Below are positions 11,458-24,372 of a stretch of DNA of 64,000 bases, one piece after another. Within the stretch, counting starts at the first letter, position 1; each line of letters begins with the position of its first letter. A program made the translations under genes and the position numbers. The notes under the pieces are model-generated. The model did no database searches. It was not told where the DNA came from and saw only the letters and a program-made list of their open reading frames with translations. This stretch comes from Corynespora cassiicola (lineage: Eukaryota > Ascomycota > Dothideomycetes > Pleosporales > Corynesporascaceae): contig JAEUWY010000006.1 of assembly GCA_022059125.1 (NCBI GenBank), positions 744,001-808,000 of the forward strand, read 5' to 3'.

Positions 11458-12849
11458 TTCTAACAGCAGCGACATCAGCGATAGTTTTCCTCCGACCATG
11501 GACAGTCACTCACGCCTCTCTAGGATCAGGTCTCATTTGGACCCGTCAGAGCTCGATTGCATATCCGGTGGAAGTCTCTATTCCGTTTATTTGGATATCC
11601 GGTAACGAATTCCCTATGTGCGTCTTACAGGGCAAGCCCAGGGCACAAATAAGCCCCTCCATGTCGTGTCTAATGCCCTTTCACCATTCGATTTGAAGCG
11701 TTCGGCGTTGTTGGTGTCTTTGGAACCAACTACAAGTTTTTGGGATTTGTGAAAGGTCAAGGAAAGGCGGTACCGGGATCAGGACATTTTTCATCAAGAA
11801 CAGGGTCGGTCACCCGGGGCGTCGGAAGGCGAGAGAAAGGCCTCGGAATCTTTGCGAAATTTTTTGGAGCATGTGAAAGTGCACGACTGAACGACCATTT
11901 CCCTCCCCCTTTTTAGTTTTTTTTAGCTGCGTGTACATGGTTTCTCAGGCATGGGCGTAGTAGTCATTTAATGCGTACATGGATGACGGCTGCAAAGGCT
12001 ACCGTAGCAGCAGTGCAGCAGCAGGATGAGCATCAAAAAAATCCAGACCTTTTTTGATATCAACAAAAACAACAACAAAGAACGTGCAAGGTTGAAACGT
12101 GGTTGGTCGCGTCCAATCACACATCACACCCCCAATAACAGAATACGAGGCTGCATGTGGTGGATGATCCGTTTTTGGGTGGAGCTGGCCAGGGGGGGGT
12201 GGTGGGGGAAAGGAAGAGCAAAAAGGGTCTCCACATATAACATACAGAGGTGCGGAACTAGGGTGTCGCGCATGGCAGTCGAAGCCCTTAACAGAAGGCG
12301 CCCAGAATATTCGCGGTGTGAAGGTGAAGGGGGGGGCGAATTCCTTCGAGCTTCTAGCGCGAAGGGTGGAGTCTGGATGGATGGGTGGGTGAAGCACGCG
12401 CAGGCGCAGGCGCGGGCGCGTGGTGGGCGGGTTCTCTGAAAAGTTGTTCCATCAATGCCGCGGGCGGAGGGGGTCGAATCCCTGGCAGATAGCAGCTAGT
12501 ATGTATAGGTAGGTAGGGCTATGTGGGCAGCAGAACGGAGGGGCGTCCAGAAGGGAAGGCTTCTAGTGTTGATGTGGTCCACTCGTCTCGGATAAGGCCG
12601 GATCTGCTGACAGCCCTAGCAGCAGCAGCAGCAGTGGTGGTGGTGGGGGGTTGGCAGAGGCAAAGTGGTTTTCTGATATTGCGATGCACGAGGGAGGTCT
12701 GTAGAATAGGAGGTAGGCCCGTATGAAGTGTCATTCTGGGCGTGTGATATGGGCGAACAATCAATGTCATGTTACAATGATTGGTCCTCTTTTTTTTTTG
12801 CCTCTTCCTCTCTCTTCCCCCTTCCCCTCACCTACCTTGACCTTTTGGT

Positions 12850-12871
12850 GCGCGCGCGCGCGCGTGCGCGT
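12850..12871. repeat. (CG)n dinucleotide run
   Basis: An alternating GC/CG tract of about 22 bp, followed within 10 bp by a CTG-rich stretch. Alternating purine-pyrimidine runs of this type can adopt Z-DNA. Confidence 0.85.
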
Positions 12872-13377
12872 GTGCTGCTGCTGTTGCTGCTGCTGCTGCT
12901 GGCTAGGGGCCCGGCCCTACTGTCGTGTACTATGTACGTGCTCTGCGTGTTCTGATGCATGCTGGGCCCCCTGCCTACCTACCAAACCACCCACCCACCC
13001 ACTCCTCTTCTGCGTTGCGCCATTATAAAGCGCAAAAAAAAAGAGGCCCCTGCCGTGCGAGGCCGGCAAATAGCCACGATCCCGGCATTAACAGAAGCCC
13101 CGTCTGGTCCGCGCAGGTACGGTACACAACACACGGCCCTCCGAGCGAGGCTTGCCCTCCCGAGGGCGTCAGGTCACGGCGCTTGAGCGCCAATTGGCTG
13201 TCCCCACGATACGATGGGGGCGGGCAGGCGGGCAGGCAGGCAGTAGGATCGCGCACGCACTGCGGCGGTTGCGGTTGCGGTTGCTGCATGATATGACGAG
13301 CGATTCATGGTCCAAACGGGACAGAAACATCGATTGCCAACTGGCATGGCCAATTGCCGCCGCCGCTGGGCGGGTGG

Positions 13378-13398
13378 TGGTAGGTAGGTAGGTAGGTA
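13378..13398. repeat. (GTAG)n tetranucleotide run
   Basis: Five tandem copies of GTAG, one of several TAGG/GTAG-type runs in the gene-free stretches. Confidence 0.85.
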
Positions 13399-14818
13399 GA
13401 TGGGTAGTAGTGGTGGACGACGAGGAGGTGGTGGTACATCTTTGACAAAGTGGAGTGAGTTTGATTACCATGCCCCGGCGATGGGCAACGCCGCTTCATG
13501 CGTGTAGAGGGTTACGATGCGGGCGGGTCTCCTGGCTTGAAGGGGCGCGATTCGGGCGCATCATCATCAATCACCATTTTCCAAGGTTGCCATCGTCACT
13601 TGACAAGGCTGCGACGGCGGTGTCCACCCCTTCCCTCGTGCTGATGCGCACATACTCTTACTCGCACACAAGCGCTCCCTCCGCAACGGTCGCGCGACAC
13701 AGCCCGGCAGCTTTGGTGGTGGTGGTGGTGCTGCTACTACCGGCTTCCAGAGACAACATACGATGCCAACCACCCACCCACGGACATGACGATTCATCCC
13801 CCACCCCCTGACGAAACCAACGAGGGCACGGTGTGTTGTGGTGTTGCGCAAGGAGTTCCCAAAACGGGGCCCGTGGACAGTGCGGATTCTGGAAGGGCAA
13901 CGAGCATCAGAATCGGGGAAGGGGTGAGGGGGAATTGCGGATTGCCCGTGGTGCCAAGGGCGAGTGCGCCTATATTCACACTGATTGCTACAACGAGCAT
14001 CGGGGCTCCGCATCGCCGTCGTCGTCAATATCACCACTATTGGCTAAGCAAGCCGCTAGGCTGGAGGTGGAAATAGCCCCGACCCGGATGAGAGAGAGGC
14101 CCTCGTAGCTAGCACGCACCCCTCTGAGGGAACGAGACGTGAGCGTGGCTCCTACCCTCCCTCCTGATTCTGACAGCCACCTTGCTCGTCCACTCAGCGT
14201 GCCTGGATGGGGCAGATAGTCGCCCAGAGCGGTTGAACCTGGCCGTCGGATACCACGGACGATCGGTCGAGTCGGGCGTATCCGTATTGAGACGTATTAC
14301 TGCGCCGTACCGTCATGGGGATGAAGCCTTCTCCATGGCAATTTCTCCATGTCAGCGGACGGGCATCAGAGTGAGTCGGTGGAGTCGAAAAGGATGATGT
14401 AGTAGCAGCAGTAGTACCATGCACAAGGGGAAGATACGGTTTGCGGAAAGCGACAAGACAGAATAGAAGGCGGCAGACGACGGCCCGGGGCGGAAGTTTC
14501 AACGTCAGCCAGACGGTCATTGAGAGGCCTGTGTGTTTGGAGAGAAGGGATGCATTTCAGATCGACGGGTCTCACAGACAGGAAGAAAAGGGCAGGCTAA
14601 GGCAGGGTTCAAGCTTGCACCGCACGTGGAGCCCATCCGCAGCCATGGGTGGCCTGTCTTGACCGCCCGTCGGCCGCCCATGGCATCATTCCAAGTGGTA
14701 CTAGAGTATAGTCTGTGCCTCCTACTACCTACACAAGTAGGGCGTCGGTGCAAACCTGAGCTTTCTGCCCGACCCCACACACGACACACACAGCTCCTCG
14801 GGCCATTTCCACAACTTA

Positions 14819-14861
14819 CCAGCACCAGCACCAGCACCAGCACCAGCACAAGCACCAGCAC
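14819..14861. repeat. (CACCAG)n hexanucleotide array
   Basis: About seven copies of a CACCAG/CAGCAC unit with one A substitution. Not inside a supported gene. Confidence 0.85.
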
Positions 14862-16577
14862 CCAGCCCTCCCCATGCAGCTGCGCGCCCAATCCCATCAC
14901 ACTCGGCCGGCCCGCAATCGGCGCATGCGCTCCAGTGCCGCAAACGGTGAAGGGCGCGGGCGGGCGCTGGAGCTCCGGGCTCCCCAGGGCTGCCGTTGTG
15001 GGCGCCTCTGGAGCCGTCGAGACCCTTCTTTTGACAGCGCGCAGCGGCAGGTAGCCGTCGAGGGTGGTCAGCCGTGCTGCTGGGCTGGGTTGGGGGTGGA
15101 GGATTGATGACGGACGGCCAAGACAATAAATCTGCGCCGACCTAGGTGCTAAGCAAAGTGTACATGTCAATTGAGGACAACGACAATGGCGTGAAGTCAT
15201 ATCATTGACGGCTACATGTAGCTAGGGTTGGTACCTAGGAGGCAAGGGTAGGTAGGGGTTCTGTTTTGGCTGGCAGATGACGTACAGATTCTGCGCACAG
15301 GATGGCGGACGAGACGAGTCGAGGTCCCGCGTGGCCAACGAGGGCGCGCCGGAACAGGACGCTCTCGAGCCCCGGCTGGCACGCTAGGAAAGTGGAGTGG
15401 AGTGGGCAGAGTTGGAGATGGAGCATGTGGCAGCGGAAGAGGGACGCAGCAGCAGCAGTAGCAGCAGTAGCATCAGCGCCGTAGTAGCAGCACTACCACC
15501 AGCACCAGCGCCGGCAGCTGTAAGGCCTGACGTTCCATCTGTCAGGGCATGCATGCAGCATGCATCACGGCCGAGCACCAGGGCTGTGAACCCCACCTGG
15601 GCCCTCCTCCGCCCTATCTCTCTCTCTCCCTCGTCGTCCGGCTGCAATGGAATCCCTCCCCTCTCACGCAAGGCGGCTCGCAGCATCCGCTGGCGTCGTT
15701 TTGGCCGCCAGCCACGGCATACGGGTGTGATCTCACCCTCGTAACCCGCCCTTCCCAGCTGTACACTCACAAGACAGACGGCTCCCCAGCCTGCAGCCTG
15801 CAACCTGCAGCAACCAGCAGATGGGAGAATGGGGGGGTTTCCCTGCCCTGCCTGCCACCCGCCCCCAATTGCAATCATGATGGCTGTGCACTCTCTCTCT
15901 GCCCCTCTCTCCCTCTTGCCAGTCCAAAACTAAGGTTTCCATGTTTACAACGCTTTCCATGCTAGCAACAAACTCTCCGGCACGCATGCCCAGCCGTTTC
16001 CGCGCCCGCGCCCAGCTGGCGGCCTGCGGCGTGCCCGTCTGCCTGCCCGTCTGCCTGACCAGCCTGGCAACAAGGCGAAATGAATCGAGACTCATCCATG
16101 CCCACACCATGGTGGTCGATTAGGATTTCATTCATGCAGGCGACAACAAACCCACGGTGGCGAGCAAAGCAAAGGAAGGGGGAACAGGAGGAGAAGGTCC
16201 CCTTCTGAGACAGACAGATAGGCACGCCCACGGCTACCCATTGCGCCGGGACGGGGCGCCAGGGTGGGTGCGGTGGGTGGGTGGTGCTTCTGTGCTTCTG
16301 TGCTTCTGCTGCTTCCGCGGCGGCGCTGCTTCCGGACTGACTTGAAGGGGAGAGGTGGGAAGGGAGGGAGGGGACGACCAGGACGACGACCTAACGCAAT
16401 GGGGATGCACAACGGGGCTAAGGGGGGGCGCAACCCATGTCATGGTGGTTCGGCGCGGCGTGGTTGCGGCGCTGGAGCGGAGCTCGTCTGGTCTTCGAGA
16501 ATGGCACCCTTCTCCTTCTTTTCATCCTTCTTCTTCCCGCAGTCAACGGCGGCGCGGTGACTTTTGGCCCGTCCGAA

Positions 16578-16607
16578 GGGCGACGGGCGACGGGCGACGG
16601 GCGACGG
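16578..16607. repeat. (GGGCGAC)n heptanucleotide array
   Basis: Four near-perfect copies of a GGGCGAC unit followed by a G-run. Confidence 0.85.
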
Positions 16608-17476
16608 GGGGGACGAGGGGGGAAGCATGGGCGTGGGCCTGGGCGATGTGGGCCGTTAATTTTGGGAGCGGGGCTAGCCCGGTTCGGCGGCGACTGGATA
16701 TCAATTGATATCTGGGCCTTGGTAGCAGAGTAGCCTGGACTGGACGAGGAGCAGCAAGCAAGCCGCCCAGCAGCAGCAGGAGGAGGAGTCTGTCGGGGCA
16801 TGATTGATGAGGCTCGAGGGGGATTCGAGGGCCCATGGGCAGGACTATGGGCCGCCGCAGCATGCAGACATGCATCGGGGCTCGCGCCGCATCTGGAGAA
16901 GCACGCAAAGACCTATAGGGCGTGCGGGCTATATCCAGAGGACAGAGGGCAGGGCAGAGAGGGAGGGGAGAGGGCAGCGAGCGCGCGTGTGGTGAGTAAG
17001 GGGACTGGCTGTGGCGCGCGTCCACCTGCGCCCATACGAAAGACCCAAGCCCAATTGCCGCATGCAGCGCCATCCAGCGCGTTCCAGCGCCTCTCTGCCA
17101 CTCCTCCATCGCTGTCACCACCGCTGCCACGGCCAACCCGCCAACCCGCCAACCCACTGCGGCTGCCCAGCTCCACCGCCGGGGACGTCATTCGCCGCCG
17201 GCTGGCGGAGACTCTGTTACTGCCTACTGACCCTACATGGCCTGCGCAGGGCCCCCCCCCCCCCACCCAGCCGTGTCTCTCTCCCTCACTTGCCCGCCGG
17301 TCCGCCTGCACACCCTATCCCCCATCGCTCCCTGTGTGCGAAGCTAGCTCCTGGCGCTGCTGGCTGGTGCAATGGTGCTGCTGCAAAGGCGATCCGCCTT
17401 TAGGCACTTTCGCCCTGGGTGGGTGGTGACAGCAGTTGACAGGTGGGATCAGCGGCTGGGATGCTGGATGAAGTGC

Positions 17477-17477
<1 letters not shown>

Positions 17478-17509
<32 letters not shown>
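17478..17509. repeat. (GCT)n trinucleotide microsatellite
   Basis: About ten uninterrupted GCT/CTG triplets. Not in a supported coding frame. Confidence 0.9.
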
Positions 17510-17511
<2 letters not shown>

Positions 17512-17696
17512 TTGCCATTGTCGTCGACTTATCAACACGGCCATGGCAGGCCATGAGATGATGGCAGATGGGAGTGGGCGGTAACCGTGGTGACCATGGG
17601 CACTGGATCCCGACCACGGCGGCCGCAATGGATGACGGCAACGGCGGGTGGCCTGTTTGCCGCAGCGCGGAGCACCTGGGCAGCCGTCTTTGTGTC

Positions 17697-17730
17697 CTTT
17701 TTTCCCTTTTCCCTTTTCCCTTTTCCCCAG
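17697..17730. repeat. (CCCTTTT)n polypyrimidine array ending in CAG
   Basis: Four units of a CCCTTTT repeat on the plus strand, immediately followed by CCCCAG. As plus-strand RNA this resembles a splice acceptor, in the direction of the Zn2Cys6 gene 1.2 kb downstream. Confidence 0.8.
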
Positions 17731-18919
17731 ACGTCGATGGTAGCGGGCGCACGCCGCAGGCCGTCATCGTGGAGCGGGCTGGGTGGAGCCATGGCCCATA
17801 TAGCACGGCTGTTAAGGCCGCACTCCCAGCTCCAGGATCGCAGAACGAGGCCTGCACTCAGATGTGCGCGGAAAGCGGAAACGTCCGGCTCGAATCAAGA
17901 GTCAAGACTCCCAGCGCGCGGGTGCACGGCCGCGGGCGCCCTGTCTGGCGTGCTCCTGGTGGGCTGGTGGGCGTGTGGGCGTGCGTGGTGGGTGGGCTTG
18001 CTGCCGCTGGGCTGCCCGCGCTGCTGCTGGATGCCGGCCGGTGGGCTGGCCTGCCGCTGGCTGCTCCTGGCCGCTCCCGGCTCCTGGCTGCTCCTGGCCG
18101 CTCCTCGATGCTCGCTCTAAACAGTCGAATCCAATCTCAGCGAGTGCGAGTGCGCTGTGCTGCGCTGCTGCTGCTGGCTGAGCAGGCCCGTCCCCATCCC
18201 GTAGCCCGCCCCGTCTCGTTCCTTTCGGTGCACCCTGGCTGCAGCAGCATGCAGACACCTTCTCTCCCCGCGCCCGTCTGATGAGCATTGCTCCACTGCC
18301 TGGCCCCAACCAGACTGATGGCTTTGTCACAGGCACAGGGCACGTACTATCTCTAGCCCTCTAGCCCTCTTTCTACTCTTGCCCTGCCCTGCCCTGCTCT
18401 GCTCTGCCCTGCCCTGCCGCCGCCGCTGCTGCTGTGCTCCTCCTCCGACGTCAACAGCACTACCCTCGCCGTTTCAGACTGCCTCTCCAACTTGGCCGCA
18501 GCATCAGCGCCGCCTCTGCGCCCTGCAAGAGAAGAAGGAAAAAGCCCGCCTTGCTGCAAACGTTGGCGTCGAGACCTCCCAGCGTGCTGTTTATTAAAAG
18601 CCGGTCGCTGGGGTCTGGTCTCTTAGTGCTAGCAAGGGCCCCAGCCCAAGCCTCATCCATCTTCCTGTCCTCAAGTACTGGCTCTCGATTCAGCGCCAGC
18701 AGTTGAACCATCTCCAAACCCGTTTTTTCTGACTCCCCCCGACCCGCCGTCCCTGGCGCCCTGGTCCAACCCTTTGAACTCTCGTGGGATCGTCCTGCTA
18801 TCCCTGCATGCTGGGCCTGTCGGGGGCACGGATGACGTTGATCGCATTTCTACCACCCTTCAGTCGCCGCCAAATATCGCAGTGCGCTGCCTCTCATTCT
18901 TTGCTATACACCGGAGACA

Positions 18920-21413
18920 ATGTCTGGATACTATCCGCCGAACCATCATGTGCCGCCGCAGTACTATAATCCAAACCCCAATGCCGCCCCGAACCCGCCC
19001 TTTGCCAACATGCCGCCCATGATGGCCCCAGACCACCATCATGCCATGCATCCTCATGGCATGCCCGATGCCGCTCTCTACCATGGCATTCCTGGCCCAT
19101 TCGTCCAGTATGGTGAGCCCCATATGCAGCAGTATGTGGACCACTACGAGGACATCCCCGGCGCACTCGGATCCGCACATGGCGGCAACAGGCGCGTCCA
19201 GCGCCGCCAGGCACCTGGAGACCACGTAAAGCATCGCAGAACACGCAGCGGCTGCTTTACCTGCAGGCAACGCAGAGTCAAGGTGATTTTTTGCCCCCAG
19301 TCGATGACATACCGTGTCAAGCGAGCTAATAGCACAAACAGTGCGACGAGGCGCATCCCATCTGTGAGCGTGAGTGTTGGCCCACCATGAATCTGGCCCG
19401 TCTGAAAGTCTTACTAATTAAATCCGACTACTACAGGCTGCCGCAAGGGAAATCGTGAGTGCATCTACCCGGAGCCTCAGTCCAACTCAAAGGGCCGGAG
19501 TGGTTCAAAATCGGGCAAATCCTCCTCCGCGGAGGGGGCATCCTCTCCTGAGGATCACGACGACGACGGCAATGAGCGCCTCCCAGTGATCCTGGACGAC
19601 GACGAAGATGGCATGGAGACGGATTCTACTCTGCTGACCAAGAGCGACCTTTTGCGTGATTCATCTGAAACGCCTGCCTTGACGCTCGACAGGAGTCCAT
19701 CGCCTTCTACAGAGACATCTTCTGTCGCAAACACTGCTGCACGGCCATCCCTTTCTCGGAAGAGCAGTGGCCAACCAACAACAAAGATCACATCATCAGG
19801 AAAGCAGCCTCTTGTCCTCCCCAAGGATGTGCAGTTCTACCTCAACTACTTCAAGGAGCACATTACGCCCCATCACTATTCGCTGAAGCGCGACAGCGCC
19901 AACTTCTTCAAGGGCGAATTCCTCAAAAAGGCGCTAAACTATGAGCCTCTTAGATACGCCGTCGTGGGCTACGCTGCCTACTTCCACACCCTCTCCAACC
20001 CGGATGGGCGGGTGTCTAATTTTTTACAATACTACAACGAGTCAGTATCCCGGCTTCGGGCAGCAATCACGAAAAACAAGAAGCAGGGCCTGGCTACCTT
20101 TTTGACCATCCTGCAACTGGCAAGCATCGAGGTATGAGCGCAACGAGATGCACAACAAAGGCATCATCACTGATCCGGAAATAGGAAGTACTAGGGGACT
20201 GGGTCAATCTCATGGGCCATCAAAAGGCAGCTTACGAGATCCTGACAAAACTTTACACGCCCCAGACCATCATCCAGTCCGAATTCCACCTCAAGGTGCT
20301 CCTCTGGTACATCCGCTTTGATCTGTTCGTCGGATTCCAGTCTGGTGGCGAATCTGTGCTTGGCCGCGAATGGTACACGGCGGTGCACGATTACTACACC
20401 CAAAAATCGAGCGAAGACCCTGAAAACCTCGCGCTCAAGTACGAGACGCGCTTTGCTTACTCGCGCCTGGTGGCCAAGGAGTCGAATGACCTCTTTGCGC
20501 GCAAGGCCAAGGGGCTATTGAGCGATGAGGCATTCGTGGAGCAGCTTCCGAAGCTTGCCGAGAAGGTTCATGGTTTGGACCAGAACATCGACCCCGTCCT
20601 GCTTGACAAGGAGAACAAAGTCGTCGACTTCTCTGGATCTCCAGAGCAGTATGATATCGTCAATCCATTCGAGCCAAACATCATCTGGGACGGCCCGCGA
20701 TGGACATCCAACTACCTCCTGTTGGACATGTGGGGTATCATCTTCATGTTCAACGTCTCAATGTCCATGGCTCTGCGGAAGCCATTCGACCCAAAGCTGA
20801 CGGAAAAGGCCTACCAAACCGTCAAGGTCTTTGAGGCTATTACCAGGTACCCCAAGGCACCCAAAGGTGCCATCGTCGAGGCGCAGTCGATTTTAGCCAT
20901 TGCGACCCTATTTCTACCAAGAGATCCCAAGACCGTCTACTGGTGCCGGCGGACTTTTGCCAGGATCGAGGCAGCTGGGTATGTGGAAGCCACTTCCTTT
21001 CCTTTCCTTTTCTCTCTTTCCATTGTGATACCTGTGCCATTCTAACCAGGTTGTACAGTTACATCTACTCAGATACCCTCCGCAACCGGATGCTTGAAGC
21101 CTGGGGTGTCGGCCACTCGGACTCGTGGCTACCGAACGACGAAGGATGCCCGCCCATAATTCGCTCCATCAAGGACTTCATCAGAGAGAGGACTACTGCG
21201 CCAAAAGACCAAGTCTCCGAAGACCTGCGGGAGATGAGGGGAATTTTTAGCAGCTTGACCATATCGGACTCGCCGTCATCTGAGAACACGAGTAACACAC
21301 CCATCGAGGGCACCATGGGACTTGGAGGCGCACAACCGCATCATCAAGGCGAGACAGTCATTTACACGGGCAGCTCTCCCGATCTCGAGTGGCAATACGA
21401 TCGAAAGCACTGA
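18920..21413 (+). CDS. Zn(II)2Cys6 fungal transcription factor, five exons
   Basis: Exons are 18920-19282, 19342-19369, 19437-20131, 20185-20978 and 21050-21413, about 747 aa. The N-terminus is Pro/His/Met-rich. The zinc cluster (residues about 112-139) reads Cys-x2-Cys-x6-Cys-x6-Cys-x2-Cys-x6-Cys and is assembled from three exons, including a 28-nt second exon. It binds two Zn ions and contacts DNA in the nucleus. An acidic/Ser-rich linker follows (EDHDDDGNE, DDDEDGMETD). The region from 'LPKDVQFYLNYFKEHI' on is helical and resembles the fungal-specific DUF3468/Fungal_trans_2 type regulatory domain. Every intron has a GT donor and AG acceptor and the exons join in frame; the last acceptor could be 21049 or 21058, differing by three residues. 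Its targets cannot be told from sequence, and no gene cluster lies around it. The unusually long upstream region may matter for its control. Confidence 0.9.
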
Positions 21414-22939
21414 GGCATAGAGGCGCACCAAGAGCTCTTGGACAGTGAAGATTGGTCGTTGGCACGGTCAGGATGTCTTGACCTTTGATGGCGGCTACAT
21501 ACAGCTCAGCAGATGCATTTGAAACATTTCTATTGCCATCATGGTTGTACAGGTCGGTGTCTCAGATGATCCCGAATGGCGTTCAGTGGCACACTGATCG
21601 ATCCTTCCAAGCACGGCTTGCAGGTTGCATGTGGACATGCTACGACGTAGGCATCGGTGGTACACTACACGGCTTCTGCGGTTGGCTTCTGCGGTTGACT
21701 TCAGCGCATTCGGCATATTCTAGCGAACCGGCCCCACTTTCGACAGGTTGCTGTACCAAGCATTTCGGCCTCCTCTGCATGAGACTTTCATTCGTTTGGC
21801 GTCTTTCTCCCTCCCCCCTGCTACATTATACCACATCACCACAACATTGTCACGGCCGCAAGGGGACGAATTGATTACCCAAGTAAGAGTTAGATTCGAA
21901 AGACAGGTGACAAGACTCGGAGCGGATACACAGAGATACCCCAGAAAATACGGCGCATAGCGGTCGGCATTTTGCGCGACGTCTCTTTCGTCGAGTTATT
22001 TCTTTGCCCCCTCCCATTTCACATGTTCCAAAAAAACTGTTCCGAGTTTTCTTCCGTCCGCACCTATGCTTGAGGTGCTGTGCACGCTCGCTTTGTCATT
22101 CTTCTGTATGTATTTAGCATTAGTATAACTAGTTACCCTCGCTTCTGTACCCCTAAATTATATTACATTACCGCAGCATTGACAATGTTGCATAGTCCAA
22201 GCACGAACAATAATTCATGCCTATACTAGAAAAAATCAGATACCCCTTTTGGTTCACCCCATGCACGGCAAAAGACACATCTGCCGTGCAGAGACGGGAC
22301 TGTTCCTCAACATGCACAAAGGCGTGTTTCAGAGAGAGCAGCTGAAACCCTGAACTGTTGAGACTTGAGCCCGACCGCCTTCGACCAGCCCAACTCCTGC
22401 CGTGATGCAAATGGAATGGGTAATCAGGACTAGTGGGGATGTTCGTGTAACATGCCTAAATACTAAGGCCGCCCAGCAGGCTCCGGGCGCCTGAAACATT
22501 TAGACGATCCATGATACGGACAAGCTTTGGCTGCAGACTAGCTCACTGTGGAGAAGTCCTTGCCTTGTGGCCGTTTCAAAACTGCATGCCCATCACATCG
22601 CCGCAAATCCGAGAGAAACAGGGCGTTATTCGGGCGAACTTCGGAACTTGAGGCTGGGCATGACTTAGAGGCGAGCTGGAGATATCATTGTCGAGGATGG
22701 CCATTTGCACTGCACTGGGTCGAGCTGACAAGGCTTCCGTAGGTCCACCATGTATGTCCCAATCAGGCTAGTCGTGGCGCAGGCGCGCCTCCCGCACGGA
22801 CCCCCGGAGGCCGTTGAGCAGCAACTGAAGGCTTGACCACATGAAAGCTACAACCAACGTCTACATCACGCCTACCACGCTGCTTTTTTGAGCCTGATAC
22901 CCTCCCCGGCCCATACTTTACTCGCCAACCACCGTCAAA
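21414..22939. other. intergenic, 3' region of the Zn2Cys6 gene and upstream region of the BAR gene
   Basis: About 1.5 kb with no supported gene. Open frames are below 130 codons and unconvincing. I see no RNA gene or repeat array. Confidence 0.55.
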
Positions 22940-24372
22940 ATGGACAAGTTCCAGGCCTTCGGCAAGAACATCTCGTGCGTCCCGCCCACGACCGTGCATC
23001 CCTATTCAAACGCTCCGGCTTGCGCTCCTCACAAATTGCTGACATGGCCTCTCCAGCTCCTCTTTCACGCCCTTTGCGGCCCGGACACAGCAGTATGTCA
23101 AGGAGCAGCTCGGTCAGGCCGAGGACAAGGTGCGCCATTCCCTCTATCCATTCCGCAACGTTCCCAGGGCTCCTGTAGAGCTTCGCGGCGCTGCTTGCGT
23201 GCGTGCGACGGACAAACAAACTGACGTAGACTTTGATAGACCCAGCTTCCCCCGGACTACATCGAGCTCGAGAAGCGGGTTGACGCCTTGAAGAAGGTGC
23301 ACAACACTATGCTCCAGGTCACGTACGGCGCTCTCCGTGTCCCCTATCTCGCGGCTCCTCATATCTGACCACCGCCCCGAACAGCTCCCAGTACTCCAAC
23401 GAGGCCTACGACTACCCCACCAACATCCGCGAGTCCTTCAACGACCTCGGCCGTACCGTCTCCGAGAAGGTCAACCTCCTGTCTGCCGCTACCTCGCCAG
23501 CTGAGGCTCAGGCCGCCCTCACTGCACCGCCCTCCGCGAAGCCCCAGCCCAAGACCTTCAGCCATGCCGTCGCCCGCGCTTCGTTGAACAGCTCCCACGT
23601 GCTTTCCGGTGAGCAGTCGAGCGCTGGCGAGGATCCTCTTGCCACTGCTCTCGAGAAGTTTGCCATCGCCAGCGAGAAGGTCGGCGAGGCCAGGTTGGCG
23701 CAGGATGCTCAGATCCAGAGCAGGTTCTTGGCCGGCTGGAGCACCACTTTGAACACCAACATCATGTTTGCGACCCGCGCCCGCAAGGCCGTCGAGAACT
23801 CTCGCCTGAACCTTGATGCCACCAAGGCCAACGCCAAGGGTGGTGCTTTTGCTTTCCCCGGACAGCAGGCTGGCCGCAAAGATGGTATGGAGGAAGAGTT
23901 GAGCGAGGAGGCCCGTGCCAAGATTGAGCAGGCTGAGGATGAGTTCGTCGGACAGACGGAGGAGGCTGTTGGTGTCATGAAGAACGTAAGCGTTGGGCCC
24001 GGCGCGCAGACCTCTATCGAGCTTCGCGCTGATCATATCTACATGTTTGACGGGAGCTGACAAAATAACGACAGGTTCTTGACACCCCCGAACCCCTCCG
24101 CAACCTCGCCGATCTCATCGCCGCACAGCTCGAGTACCACAAGAAGGCATATGAGATCCTGTCCGAATTGGCCCCTGTAGTTGACCAGCTACAAGTAGAA
24201 CAGGAGGTGCGTCGTCATCAGTCGTCTGATTTCTGATCTGATTCGCACTTTGCTTCTTGCTTGCCACCCGACTAGTTCAATCTGATGCTTGTTCGTAGCA
24301 AACCTATCTTCACCCACGCTGATGTTTCGTCGTCTGCAGGCCAGCTACCGCAAGGCTCGCGAGGGAGCTTAG
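22940..24372 (+). CDS. BAR-domain protein, GVP36-like, six exons
   Basis: Exons are 22940-22974, 23057-23129, 23240-23322, 23385-23985, 24075-24206 and 24340-24372, about 318 aa. All introns have GT-AG ends and preserve frame. The protein starts MDKFQAFGKNIS, continues with 'PFAARTQQYVKEQLGQAEDK' and 'LPPDYIELEKRVD', then long heptad-rich helices ('ATALEKFAIASEKVGEARL', 'LNLDATKANAKG', 'LIAAQLEYHKKAYEILSEL'). This is the pattern of the fungal BAR_2 family (yeast Gvp36), whose dimers bind curved membranes in Golgi and endocytic traffic. Length is close to that of yeast Gvp36. The last exon is tiny (ten residues and the stop). Intron 1 follows a 35-nt first exon, a typical conserved arrangement for such genes. 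No signal peptide or membrane helix, in keeping with a peripheral protein. Confidence 0.9.

Larger units (their letters stand above)
11458..18919. other. 7.5 kb gene-free region, GC-rich and full of simple repeats
   Basis: No convincing protein is found on either strand. The many open frames of 60-240 codons overlap in several frames at once, have arbitrary composition (Arg/Pro/Ala/Cys) and break at repeats, as expected of GC-rich non-coding DNA. It holds the 3' UTR of the RING gene, several microsatellites and presumably a long regulatory region and 5' UTR of the Zn2Cys6 gene. A transcribed non-coding RNA is possible but I see no specific sign of one. Confidence 0.65.

Noticed and set aside
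12430..12490. B-box-like GGTCGAATCCC on the plus strand, possible tRNA
   Set aside because: No matching A box or acceptor-stem pairing can be drawn, and the T loop lacks the TTC start.
14517..15200. Long overlapping open frames on both strands
   Set aside because: They are open in several frames at once over GC-rich repeats, and composition is arbitrary with no family motif.
17568..18281. 237-codon plus-strand open frame before the Zn2Cys6 gene
   Set aside because: Ala/Gly/Trp-rich with repeated Leu-Ala-Ala-Pro-Gly units from a nucleotide repeat; other frames are equally open.
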